From NCBI GenBank assembly GCA_023846275.1, contig JAIUJO010000162.1, forward strand, positions 939,651-1,003,650: DNA of 64,000 nt, read 5' to 3'. This document shows, piece after piece, positions 1 to 13,021 of this stretch (positions are counted from its first letter, which is position 1; the number at the start of each line of letters is the position of its first letter). A program made the position numbers and the translations under genes. The notes under the pieces were generated by a model. The model saw nothing but the letters and a program-made list of their open reading frames with translations. It was not told the DNA's origin and did no database searches. The stretch comes from Vanilla planifolia. Its lineage: Eukaryota > Streptophyta > Magnoliopsida > Asparagales > Orchidaceae.

Positions 1-3000
1 AAATATATGTTTTTATAAATTTTAAATAATAGTTTATTATTTTTTTTCATATTTATTTTGGTGCTTCATTTTCAAAACATCTATCATAACAAACATTCAT
101 TTCCATATTTTTTTTAATGTTGAAATGTGCAACCATTAATGATCAAAGATGATGGCTAACCTCCTTAGTTTCCTAAAATGTAACTTTCATTGTTGAAATT
201 AAAAAATTTTTAAAAATATTCACTTTTATATTGTTATAACAGTAAGAAATTCCAGTTCCACTATCGTGTATCTTTTACAATGACTTGATTTCATCATATT
301 AGTTTTTTAAAATTTAACTCATTTTAGATTAAGTATATATCATTTTGACACTAAAATAATAACTTAATCATAATTGTGCTTATTTCATTTAGTGATTTTA
401 AGGCCTTAGCATACTTTACGAGACATTTCAAATCATACAAAGTTTGGCAATTTAGAATTTTAAAGTTAGACACCTTAGTAACTTTAAATGTGCCTTAATC
501 ATGTAATTTATTTAATTAGTTCAAATTATTCACCTTGATTTGGTTGTATTAACATTTAACTCAAAATCACTTATTATCTGGCAATTACATCACTTCAATT
601 TTGATTTATTACATTTTTCAATTTATCATAGGTCATTTGTATTTTTACTCCAACAATTAATTATTGTTTATTCTTATTTATTTTTGTAATTTGTAGTATT
701 CCTAATGAGGCCTGATAAAGAAAACAAAGATTGTTGGATTTATCTTGTTCACCACTACCAAATAAAATAATTATCTTTATAATGCTAAAATATTTAATAT
801 TTTAAGGATTTTGCATACTATGAGATATTTCAGTTAATAGTTGATTTCATAATCAAGAATGGTTCTCTTTAGCACACTGGTATCATAGAATGCAGCATTC
901 CCCTATAACGTATCTCATTTCTCTAATGTTTTTGCTTGCGTTTGGTTATATTACGACAAAACAATAATTCTCCACTCATGTGACCTATGCATCACTTTGA
1001 TTTGGTCATATTATATTGCACAAATTTATACCATTTCTCCTTTAATAAGTATTTCCTTATTATTATAAAATAAAAACTATTATTACATTTGCATTTTTTC
1101 TACGTTAATTTGTATTAATTCAAAATAATGATTATTTCAGAGAAAGGAAACATTCTTGGACTAGTCTCATTAATTTTTGTTAAGTAAATCATTTATTTCT
1201 ATATTTTCTTATATTTTCCCCTCCTTTACATGGTATTTTAATTCTTATGCCATTAACGATCAATAATCTTTAACAAGGTCTCCTTATTATCTTAGTGTGC
1301 TACTTTGTAAGATAATTTGTTTTATTTCTTAAACCTGTTTGCTTTGACTGATTTATTTTACTGTGTAGCCCAAAATCTCTTCAATTGTAATTTATTTATT
1401 CCTTTTGTTTTCTTATATTATAATTGTTTCGTATATCTCAAATTTGCTTAATTATATATTAACTTGCTATTAAATAAATAATTGGTTATTATTCAAGTTT
1501 CTTTAATTTTTTAAATTATATTAATTGAAAATGGTGTTTGATTTGAGAAGGAACAAATGTCTTAATACTCATTTTAATGAGCTCTATCAAATAAAATATT
1601 CATCTTTTATATTTTTAGGTCTATGTTTATTTAGGTTTTGGTATGCTTTGGTTGTTATTATTATTCAAACATTACATGAAATTTTTTATGCTTACTTGAT
1701 GTCCATAGTATCTTTAAATACAAGTTTTGCATACAAGTTACATGATATTTCAAAATTTCTTTTACTCTAACTCGTTTAAATTTTTGTGTAACTCAAAATC
1801 TCAACTTATATGACATTTATAATTCTTTTATTTGGATTTTTTAAATTGCCTTAATTCATTTCAATTGAGTTTTATTATATTTTTTTAAAAATTATTATTT
1901 TCCTAAATTTTACATATGTTTATAGTAATTTGAAATAATTTGATCATGATGAAATAAATACTATTGGACACATCTTAAGAAGCTTTATAAATTTTAGTAT
2001 TCACATTTAAATTTTTAAAATATTTAAATATTCATTTTTTTTATTTATTTGGCATTTATCATTAGATATTTTGGTTCATATCGAATTTGATCATTGAGAA
2101 TGTTAGTCCAAATCTCCTCTAGCAGTTGGAATGTAATTTTCAGGAATAATTGATATCAAATTTTCATAACTTTCACTTAGGCTTTCTCATATTTTAATGT
2201 AACTCAAATTCTCTTATTGATCACTTTTACCTCACTTAGATTAAGTTAATTTATAATCCTTCAATTTACCCTTTTTGAAATTTATGATATATTAACCATA
2301 TTTTTCAAAAACAATATATTAACATTTTTTCTTATCTTTTAATAATTCAAAGAAATTCTAAAGGTGTTCAAATAGAAAAGAACTAAAAATTAGTGGATTC
2401 TTATCAGAATGCTCCTTCTAATTAAATATTTATTTCAACCATTTTAAGTGATTATTTTAAGATTTCTTATTTTTTATAAATAAATTTGATTTATGTTAGG
2501 CATAGTAATTCATGATATTAGACTTGATCTCTTTTGTATCTTGGAATAAAAATTTGCCCATATACTTTATCTAATTTTTTCGACATTTTTACTTTGATGT
2601 AGTTATAATATAATATAACTCTAGATATTACGTCATATGACCTTTCCGTCATTTTGATTTTGTTATATATCATTGCATCAATTTATTTAATTTTTTTTAT
2701 TATTTGTATACTTAATATTAAAATAATAACTTGTTATTGTTATGCAAATTTATTTTCTAATTTGTTGTAATTCCAAATAGGTTGTGGCATCATTCAATGC
2801 TCCTTTTCATGTATGTATTCTTTTTTATATTTTTATGGATTTTATTTTAAAAATTTAAGCTTATTCTATGTAAAAGTTTTATTATTATATTATTTATTGT
2901 TAAATTTTGCTAAACAGGAACTTTATATCCTAGAGTGCAACTTTCTCATATAATTTATTTTATTTTTTTAATTTTTATTAATTTAGTTATTATCTAACTA

Positions 3001-6000
3001 AAACTTTTCTTTCATGTAAACCTTACATAGCTTTTATTTTGTTACATTGAATGGGTTTAATTAGACTCAATTATAACTTAATTATTTGTTTTGGTAAACA
3101 ACAGTAACATCAACAAAGTTCAAATTCAAAAATGCAGATGACATTGGACTCATAATGAAGATATCTATTTAATTAGGTATTCATTTCATTTTGTTTTGAA
3201 TATTTCAATTTTTATTCTTTAAATGTTTTACAAGGCATTTTCTTTGTACCTTTTTTAACAATTGAGGATGTTATAAACAATCTTCTTAATATCTTTGGAG
3301 GTGACATTCGCAACAATTTATCCCATTTTCTCAAATTTTTTCTCTTTAATTTTGTTATATTATGAAAATCTAATTCTCTTCTCTATTGAACTTTTTTTAG
3401 TTAAGTTTTCCAATTTCAACTTTAATATGTATAGAATCAAAATTAAAATTATATGTTATTATTTTTTATCCTCATTTAATATGGTAATTCTAAATATGAT
3501 CTCACAGAGATTAAATAAATATTGTTGGAATCGTTTAAAGGAAACTTTCTAATTAAATATTCATTTTTTAATTTTTTAAAGTTTTATTTTCTATGTTTGG
3601 CATGATCTATGAGGCATTTTGATTGACATATGACTTGATAATTGAAGATGTTATAATGGATCTCCATAGTGACTTAGGATAATTTCTTCAAAATTTTTAG
3701 TTTTGTTTTATTATAACACATTGAAATTCTGCTTCTTCTATCAGGTGGAATTTGAATCAGTTTCAATTTTTTTAATATTGCATTACTTCAAATTCTCTCA
3801 TTTTAACATTGATATAAAATGTTCTAATATTAAAATCATAATTTATTTTATTTAAGCTTATTTAATTTGTAATTCGTATTAATGAAAATGTGGTTTGATC
3901 GGAATGAAACAAACGTTGTTAGACTTGACGCAACCACACCTATCGCCTTAAACATTCATTCTATATTTTTAAATATTTTATTTTTTTTTATTACTATATT
4001 TGATGAGATATTTATTTTGTATGAAATTTGAGGATGGAGGATGTTGCGCTTGACCTACTTGCATATTAGAAAGCAACATTCTCTAATAAATTATCTTATT
4101 TATCAAGTTTTTCACTTTGATTTTTTAAATTATAATGTAGTCTTAATCTTATTTATTGTGACCTTTTAATTACCATTGCTTTTGCTATGTTATGTTGCTT
4201 TATTTTTTTTATTCAAGCTTTATAGTATATTTACGTAATATTAAAATAATAATATATTACTATTTATGTTATTTGTTATGATAATTAACAAAAATTCTGT
4301 GAAGATAATATGTAATATAACAAATATCATTAAACTTATATAATCGACGTTTATCTAATTAAAAATTTATCTAAATATTTAAGTTTTATTTTTGTAATTT
4401 AGCAAGTTTTATGAGTCATTTTCATTTGAGCCATATTTCGTTATCGATGTGCTATTTTCAATCTCTTTTGTATGATGGAGTTCAATAATCTATTGAAATT
4501 TATCGAATTTTTTCAATGTTTTTGTTTTATTTTAGTATATTACTTTGTAACACTAAATCTCTTCACATGTAATCTTTATATTGCTTTTATTTTCTTATAT
4601 TAAATTTTCTAAAGATTCTTCATCTTAGCTTAATTATTTATTTACTTAATATTAAAATAATAATTTATTCTTATTTTTTATTATTTCATTTCCAAATTTA
4701 CAATAATATTGAAAGAGGTTTGACTGAGACAAGGCAAATATAGTTTGACTTAGCTAAGGGAACTTTATCGAAATTAATATCCATTGTTTTATTTATAAAT
4801 ATTTTATTTTATGTTGTTTCAACATACTTTATTAGATATTTTAATCCACCATTAATTTAACCAACAATGATAATACACAAAATTATCATTGTATCTTAAA
4901 ATTCAACTTTCTCATAGAATTTATCTCTTTCTTGAAATTTTTCCTTTTATTAAGTCATCTTATTATATGACTCTAAATGAACTCTCTTGTGATGTTTACA
5001 CTACCTTAACTTGTTACATCATATGGCTTCAATTTATAACGTGCCAACTCTATAACATATATTTTCTTAATATAAAAATAATTATTTATTTTTATTTATA
5101 ATTTTTAACTTTGAATTAAAAGTAATTCAAAATGAGCTCTGAGAAAGCTGAAACAAATGTCATTAGACTTATCTAGATGACCTATATCAAATAAAATATT
5201 ACTTTTAGAATATTAAAATGTTTTATTTTTTGATAATTTTTACACATTTTGTTAGTTCAACTCGTACCTCATTAATGATCAACAATGTCACTCTAAGTCT
5301 CTAAGTACATAGCCTAAATTTATCTCATTTTATATTTAGCATATACTTACTCACTAAAATATTACATAACTATTATTTATGCTTATTTACTATGTTAATT
5401 TGTAGTAAATACAAATGCGGTCCAGTAAAGACATACCAAGCATAGTTGGACTACTCTACAAGGCATTTATCAAATTTAAACATAAATTTTTGTATTTCAA
5501 AATATTTTTAGTTTAGGTGAACATTATGATATATGTTGGTTTGTCACTTACTAAATTGTCAATGATATTTCAAATTTTCCCCTTAGTTTCTTACAATGAA
5601 CTTTTTGGACATAATTTTCTTTAAATAATTTGCTTTTCATTTCTTATACAATGAAGTAACTACAAATATCCCCTCGTGTTACCTTGGTAAAATATAGAAA
5701 CTCCAAATGATCCGTGATGAAGAAGAAATAAATGTCATTAGACTAACCACAATGACCATTATTCAATTAAAATTTCATTTCTTTATTTTGAGGCATTTTG
5801 CATTCTAGTGCCATGGCATGCTTTATGATTCACTTTGTTTCTTAGCTAATTTGATGATTGAGTATGTTACGCTCGATCAATCTGGTATCTTAGAACAAAA
5901 CGTTCCATTAAAATTTGTTACATTTTTATATTTTTTATTTAATCGTGAAAGACTTTATTTCAAACATTATTTCAAGATGAAAGATGTTGCACTTGATTTC

Positions 6001-8890
6001 CTTTGTATCTTGGAATCAAAATTTCCCAAATAATTTGTTTCATATCTTCAAATGTTTTTATTTTATTTTGATATATTAAATTACGTCATTTTTGCCTCTT
6101 TTAACCATTAAGATTGAACCATTAATATTAAAATAATAATTTATTTTGGTTCTTTTTATTTACTTTTGTAATTCATAATAATTAAAACTGTGGTCTTGCT
6201 ATAATGAACTAATCATCGCTAGGCTCATTTTTATAGGCTTTACATAATTAAATATTTATTTTAAATGTTTTAAATTTTTTTATTCTATAACTTTTGTAAG
6301 CTTTATGAGTTATTATTCATTCCCAATTTTGCTAATGATAAAATTGTTGTAGGTCTTCGATGTATTTTTTAATACTAATTTCCCATGTAAATTTATCGTA
6401 TTTATCAAAATGTTTCACTTCGATTCTATTTTATTACTTTGTATCCCTAAATTTGTTATCATCTAGCCTTTACATTACTTTGGTTTTGTCATATTATGAT
6501 ACTTTATTTTACCTCATTTTAGCATTAGTATTTTTTTCTTAATACTAACATAATCTTTTATTTTTATTTAGTCTTTTTATGTGACTTTGTCATACTTTAT
6601 GACTTATTTTGATTTGGACATGATTTGATAATCAAAGATGTTGCAGTCAATATACTTAGTATTTAGGATTATGACTTTCCCATTAAATTTACCTAATTTG
6701 TTCAAATTTTTCACTTAATTTTTTTATAGTACTATCAAACTCTAATCTCTTCTAGATTGACTTATGCATTGCTTTTTTAGTTATATTACTCTTTTTAAAT
6801 TGTTCTTTATTTTTATGTTTTAAAATATTTTTTTACTATTTTGGAACTCTTAAGAACAAATTTTAATGTGTACCTAATTTGATTATCATGGAAGGAACGA
6901 TCAATCTCCTTATTGTATTATAATGTAACTTTACCATAAAAGTAATCTCATTTCTTGAAATGTTTGTTAATTGTGCTATATTACTACAAACTTCTAATTC
7001 TTATCTAATGTGTCATTTTCACTTCTTTGATTTTCTTATGTTACATTACTTTAATATATATAGAATTTAACTCTAATGAAATTCTTTTATATAAAAATAA
7101 AAATATTATTTTTTATTCTTTTTTAATTTGGGAATTCATTGAAATTCCAAACATTGTTTAATTTTTGTGAAACAAAGGTTCTTGTGCCCTTCTTGAGGAC
7201 CAAGCAATTATGAAATAAATATTCATCTATATAACTATAAATATTTTTTTTTTATTTTTGAACTCTTTATGAGATATTTCAATTCATATCTTATTTAATT
7301 AGCCAGATTGTTACATTAAATCTCTTTAATATCTTGCAATGCAATTTTTCCACACAATTTATCTCATTTTTTCAAACGTTTCACTACGATTTGGTTGTTG
7401 TACTATTTCACTCTAAATTTCAACTCTTGTGACAATTACATCACCATTGTTTTATTATATTGTATAACTTTATGTTTTCTTGTCTTATCTTTAATAAATA
7501 TTCACTTAATATTAAACTAAAAATTGATGATTATTTATTCATATTTACTTTGGTATGTCACAACTCCACAAGAGGTTTGGTTATGACCAAACAATCATTA
7601 TTACACTGGTCTCAATTATCTTTATTAAATTAAAAAATCAATTCAATATTTTTAAATATTTTAATTTCTAGAATTTTTGTACACTTAAACGACTTTTTTT
7701 ATTTGCATATGATTTTATGATTGATAATGTTTCAAGCAATCTCTTTAATTTCTTGGAAACAAACTTTCCTTTATGTTTTATATAATTTTTTAATTTTTTT
7801 CTTTCATTTGTCTATTTTACTACGTAAATATAAATCACATCTCATCTGACATTTACTTTTCTTTGATTTAGTTATATTATATTATTTTAATTTATCTTAT
7901 TTTAGCTTTCATATATATTTACATAACATGAAAAATTAATTTAATATGATTAATATCTAGTTTGGTGATTAACAAATATTTAAGCAATGGTTCTATAAAA
8001 AAACAAATGGTTTTTGGAACAATCTCAATGAGTTTTATAAAATTAAATATTTATTTTAATTTTTTTTAAATATTTTGCTCTCTCCAGATTTGTTAAACAT
8101 TTCAAATATTTGGATCCTTGCCAGATTTGATAATCATGGACAGACACACTCAATCTCCTGGGTATCTTGGAGAGCAACTTTTTTGTGCAATTTTTCTTAT
8201 TTTTTTTAAATTTTTTCTTTAATTTTGTTGTACTATTATCTAACTCCAATCTCCTCTCGTGTTATGCTAACATCACTTTCATTTTTTCTCCATTTCTTCA
8301 ATTTAACATAATTCAAAATAAACATATAATTAATAAATATGAAAATAAGATTTTGTTGCTATTATTGCTCATTTACTTTGCTTATTACGAATAATTCCAA
8401 ACAATGTCTAATCCTGATGACTAACATTTATTGATTGATATCATTCAGCTCTGTCAAATTACATGTCTTTGCAAATATTTTATTTTTTTATATTTTCTTG
8501 CCCAACACGTGATATTTTTATTCAAGTCAAATTTGATCATCGAGAATGTTACACTCAAACTATTTTGTTGATGCAACAATCTCAGTAAACTGCCAAATTT
8601 CTTTAAAAAGTTTTTTTTATTTGGATATATTTCTATGAAACTCTAAATCACTATCATGTGAAGTTTTTAAGTCTTTGATTTTGTTATATTACATAGCCTT
8701 TATTTTTTTCATTCCAATCTTAATATATATTTTCATAATATTATAATAATAAATTATTATTATCATTACTTATTCACAATGCTAGTTCATACCAATTTTA
8801 AATGCGGTTAGATAAAGAAAAATTGAATGTCATAAGACTCATTATACTGAATGCTATCTAATTAAATTCTCATTTTATAATTTAATTGTT
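1..8890 (+). repeat. Diverged ~400-bp satellite array, forward orientation (block 1)
   Basis: Head-to-tail array of an AT-rich repeat. The clearest anchor reads roughly GATGTTACACTCGATCTCC, then TTAGTATCTTGGAATGCAAC. I see versions near 851, 1280, 2100, 2530, 2925, 3276, 3660, 4050, 4455, 4880, 5290, 5870 and 6345, so most spacings fall between 350 and 425 bp. After the anchor come TTTATCTCATTTCTTCAAA, two copies of a TTTGATTTGGTTATATTA element, a TTACTTAATATTAAAATAAT segment, a CAAGATGAAACAAA segment and AATGAGCTCTATCAAATTAA. Neighbouring monomers differ by many substitutions and indels, so the array is old. The plus strand is T-rich over A. Short ORFs inside (for example 1525-1770, 3295-3552, 5818-6033) keep no common frame between monomers and are not genes. 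A satellite or tandemly amplified transposon fragment fits best; no family was recognised. Confidence 0.85.
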
Positions 8891-9060
8891 ATATTAAAAT
8901 AAAACTATATATAATGCTTGTATTACTATATAACTTTATAGCATATTTAATGATTATATTACAATAAAACTTTATTTATCTCATTTCTTTGATAAAGTTG
9001 CATTCTTGATAATAAGTACATAACAACCTTGATCATCAATAGTTATGCATAATTACTAAT
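8890..9060. other. Orientation switch point of the satellite
   Basis: Up to about 8.88 kb the monomers read forward (AATTAAATTCTCATTTTATA near 8,861). By about 9,034 the complement of the anchor appears (ACCTTGATCATCAA), and everything to 13.0 kb reads in reverse. The sequence between is AT-rich and contains two similar stretches, TTATATTAAAATAAAACT and TTATATTACAATAAAACT, about 60 bp apart. I cannot place the breakpoint to the base. Confidence 0.6.
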
Positions 9061-12000
9061 AACTAGAAAATCAACAAGGAGATGAATTCATGTTATATTA
9101 AAAAGTATCTGAAAAAAAGTGAGTATTTTGTTGGATAGCACTCGTCAAAAATTTTCCAGTGATGCTTGTTTTGCCTCTATCAAACCCTGTTTGGAAATAA
9201 TGTGAAATAGCAAGGTATAAAGACATAAAATAAATAATTTTTTAATGTTAAAGAAGAATATGTTAAAGCTAAAATAAGATAAATCTATGTAATATTTTGT
9301 CTCTAAAATGAAGTAATGTCAAGATCACATGAGTAGAGATTTAGAATACCATAATAATGTAACTTAATCAAAAAGAAAATTTAAAAAATAAGACTGCTTG
9401 TATAAGAACGTTGCACACCACCATACATGAAGCATTAGTGTAATGTGTTTAATCATCAAATTTTAGAAGAATAAAGTTTCTTGTAAAACAATCTAAAGCC
9501 CTAAAAATAAGATTTCCAAAAAAACCCAAAATGAATACACATTTAGATAGAGCTTATTAAGACAAATTCAGTATATTTCTTTAGTCTCGATCATACCTAA
9601 TTTGGAGTTATTGAGTTGTAAAATTAATTAAGAAAAAGTAATTACAAATTATTATTTTATTAATAAATTAATAATGAAACTGAAATGAGATAAATTAAAA
9701 ACATGTAATAAAACTAAATAAAAGTGAAGTAGAGCTTACACATGAGACCAATTGCAATTTTATAGTAATGCAACCTAATCAACACGTAAAAGTTCAAGAA
9801 ATAAGTTAAACTATATTTGAAATTTATATTCTAAGATACTAAGAGGATCAAGTTTAGCATTTTTGATCCTAAAATAACTTGTGAATCAAATGTACCAAAA
9901 AACTTGTCCAAGTGCATAGAGCCTTTCATGATAAGCATAATAATGTCTGCTTTATCTCAATATGATTTTATTTCAAATTATTATAAATTACAAAAATAAA
10001 TAATTATGAAAATGAATTAACATTTTATTTTTATAATATTTATTAAAGCTTCATTAACACAAATTGAAGTAATATAATATAATTAAATTAATGCAATGTA
10101 AAGGTCATAGATGAGTTGATGTAGATTTACCTATTAACATAACTTAATCAATGAAAAAAGATTTAAATATAATGAGAATAATTTTATGGAAAAGTGGAAT
10201 TTTGATGCACTTAGGAAATTGAGCGTGAAATCCTTAATAGTTAAAGAATGTACTAGTTAATGGTCAAAAAAATAATGCTAAATCATAAGAAAATAAAATA
10301 TCTAAAAAATATAAAATGAAAATCTAATTAGATAGAGCTCATTTAGAAGGAAAAATGACATTTTTTCATCTAAATTAGACTTTATTCAAAATAAAAGTGT
10401 ATTTCTAACATAAATAAATCAAATAATAACAAACTATTATTTTATTATTAAGTAGATATATTAAAGTAGACATAAAATAAATTGAAATAACTAATATAAA
10501 CACATATGAGTGATGTATAAGGTCACACAAGAGGAAAATCATAGATTCATAGCAGTATAACCAAATCAAAGCAAAACCTTTTAAGAAATAAGATATATTA
10601 TTAAACAAAATTACACAAGATACCAAAGGGATCGAGTGTAACATCCTCAATCATTATATAAGCAATGAATCAAAATATCTCAAAAAATATACAAAAAACA
10701 ATTGAAAATAAACTATTTAAAAATATAGAAATTAATATTTAATTGAATAAAGCTCTAGGACAAGAGTTTAATGTCATTATTTTTCTCTCCATTTTACTAT
10801 ATTTATATTACAACAATTTACCAAACATATTAAGCATAAATAAGAAAAACATTATTATTGTTTTAGCAAGTAAATATGTGTAAAATGTAAAATTAGATTA
10901 ATTGAAAGAATGAAATTTAACCGAATATAAGTGATGATTAGGTCATACAATAAGATAGTTATACTTTGGTATTAATGTAGCCAAATCGATAAAAAGAGAT
11001 TAAAAATGTTACAAGTTATTTGGGAAAGTTAGCTTTCATGTTTCTAAGATGATAAAGTGTGACATCTTTATGCATTAAATGGGTGCATAAAAAATATCCA
11101 ATAAAAGATTTAAAATCCTTACAAAATGAAATAATTAAAAAATATAAACATAAATTACTTCGCATAAAGCTATTTGATGTGAGTCTAAAAAGTTCTATTT
11201 TTTCTCTATTGAATCACTTTTACAAAATATTATGAATTACCAAAGTAAATAAAACTAAATAATAATAAAATTTAATTTTAATGTTAAGTACATATAAATT
11301 GAAGTTAAAATAAGAAATATTAAAGAAATATAATTAAATTGATTAAAGGCAATGTAAAGGACATATGAGACGAGAATTATATTACCAAAGCCATATAACT
11401 AAATCAAACAAAAATGTCTAAAGAAATGAGGTAAATTATGTGATATAAATCCACTCCAAGATGCTAGGGAGATCGAGTGTAACATTATGAATCATTAAAT
11501 AAGATATAAATAGAAATGTAATATAAAAAATGCCAAAACACTTGAAATTAAAGTTATTTAAAATAATAAGAATAAACATTTAATTTGATGATTCTCATGA
11601 AGATGAGTGCAATGATGTTTGTTTTGTTTCCGTCACACCATATTTAGACTAATTATGAATTACCAAATAAATTAAATTTGAATAATAATTAATTATTAAT
11701 TTAATATTAAGTAGATATATTTGTAGCTGAAATATGATAATTTATAGCGTTGTATAACCAAATCAAAGTAACATAAAGGTAAAAAAAATTACAGAATTAG
11801 ATTTTCATAGTAAAGTAATAAAATAAAATCAAAATGATAGAAAGTTCACCTAAGAGGAGAATAGAGTTTCATAGTAACATGATTAAATTATAGCAAAAAG
11901 CTTAAAAAATGAAATTAATTATATGGGAAAGTGGCCTTCCAAGATACAAAAGATTGATTGTGGCATCCTCAATCATCAAATTAGATACAAATTGAAATGA

Positions 12001-13015
12001 TTCACAAAGTAAACAAAAGTCCCAAAAAATATTTTAAAAATATTTAAAAAATTAATATTTCATTAGATGGTACGTGTCAAGCAGACTCCAATGACATTAC
12101 TTTCATCTCGATCAAATCTCATTTGGATTTACTACAAATTACCATATTAAATAATCGTGAATAATAATAAATTATTATTTTAGATAAAGCTCATCAATAT
12201 ATCTCACGAGAGAAGAAATGGGATTTTATTGAAATATAACAACAAAGTCAAAGTAAAATATTTGAACAAATGCAAAATGTTACATAAGAATCTTCTATTT
12301 CAAGAAACTAAGGAGATCAATTGTAACATCCTCAACTATGAAAGAAGTTTTAAGAAAAAACAAAAGAATGCATGGTAAGATATCATAAATAAAAATATTT
12401 AAAAAATATAAAATTCAATATTTAAACTTATAGAGTGAATCGAGATGTGTCAAACAATAAGTGTTTCATCTTGATTAGACTTTTTTTAGAGTTCATGTGA
12501 ATTACCAAACAAAAAAGAATAAGGAATGATAAATTATTATTTTTGAATCATTGAAATTTATGTTAAAGATGAAATGAGAAAAGTTGAAGAAATATAATAT
12601 GGCCAGTTCAAAGCAATATAAAAGGTCAAGCGAGAATTGATTTTGAGTTAGATATTAATATAACCAAATTAAAGAAAAAAAATTTAAAAAAAAAGATCAA
12701 TTATACGATGAAGTTGAATTCAAAGATATTAAAGATGTTCAGCATAACATCCTCAATCGTCAAATGTGATCCAAATTTAAATTTCCTGTAAATCTTAAAA
12801 AATAATTATTTAACTTTGTAAAATATAGTAATTACAACTACTCTAACAACATTCAATTGGTCTTGATTGAAACTTGTTATGAATTGTTTTGAATTATAAA
12901 ATAAAATAAAACTAAACACTTTAAAATTAAGTAAACATATAATAAAAATGAGTTGAAACAAATTTAAGTAATATAATTTAATAAAATAAAATCAAGGCAA
13001 TGGCCACTTGGAGTA
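9000..13015 (-). repeat. Diverged ~400-bp satellite array, inverted orientation
   Basis: Same repeat as the flanking arrays, in reverse complement. The reverse anchor (GATACTAAGGAGATCGAGTG, then TAACATCCTCAATCATCAAA) recurs near 9030, 9455, 9845, 10215, 10625, 11045, 11465, 11945, 12305 and 12730. That makes about ten monomers spaced 360-480 bp. The plus strand is A-rich here, the mirror of block 1. The array ends at about 13,020 in mid-monomer, inside the segment that follows the reverse AATCAAAGCAATG element, where the CA-rich block begins. ORFs such as 10405-10650 are short and not conserved between monomers. Confidence 0.85.
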
Positions 13016-13021
13016 GAATTA

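Noticed and set aside
1525..8394. ORFs of 60-85 codons in the first satellite block
   Set aside because: Hydrophobic, Phe/Leu/Ile/Tyr-rich products of T-rich DNA. No frame is kept open from monomer to monomer.
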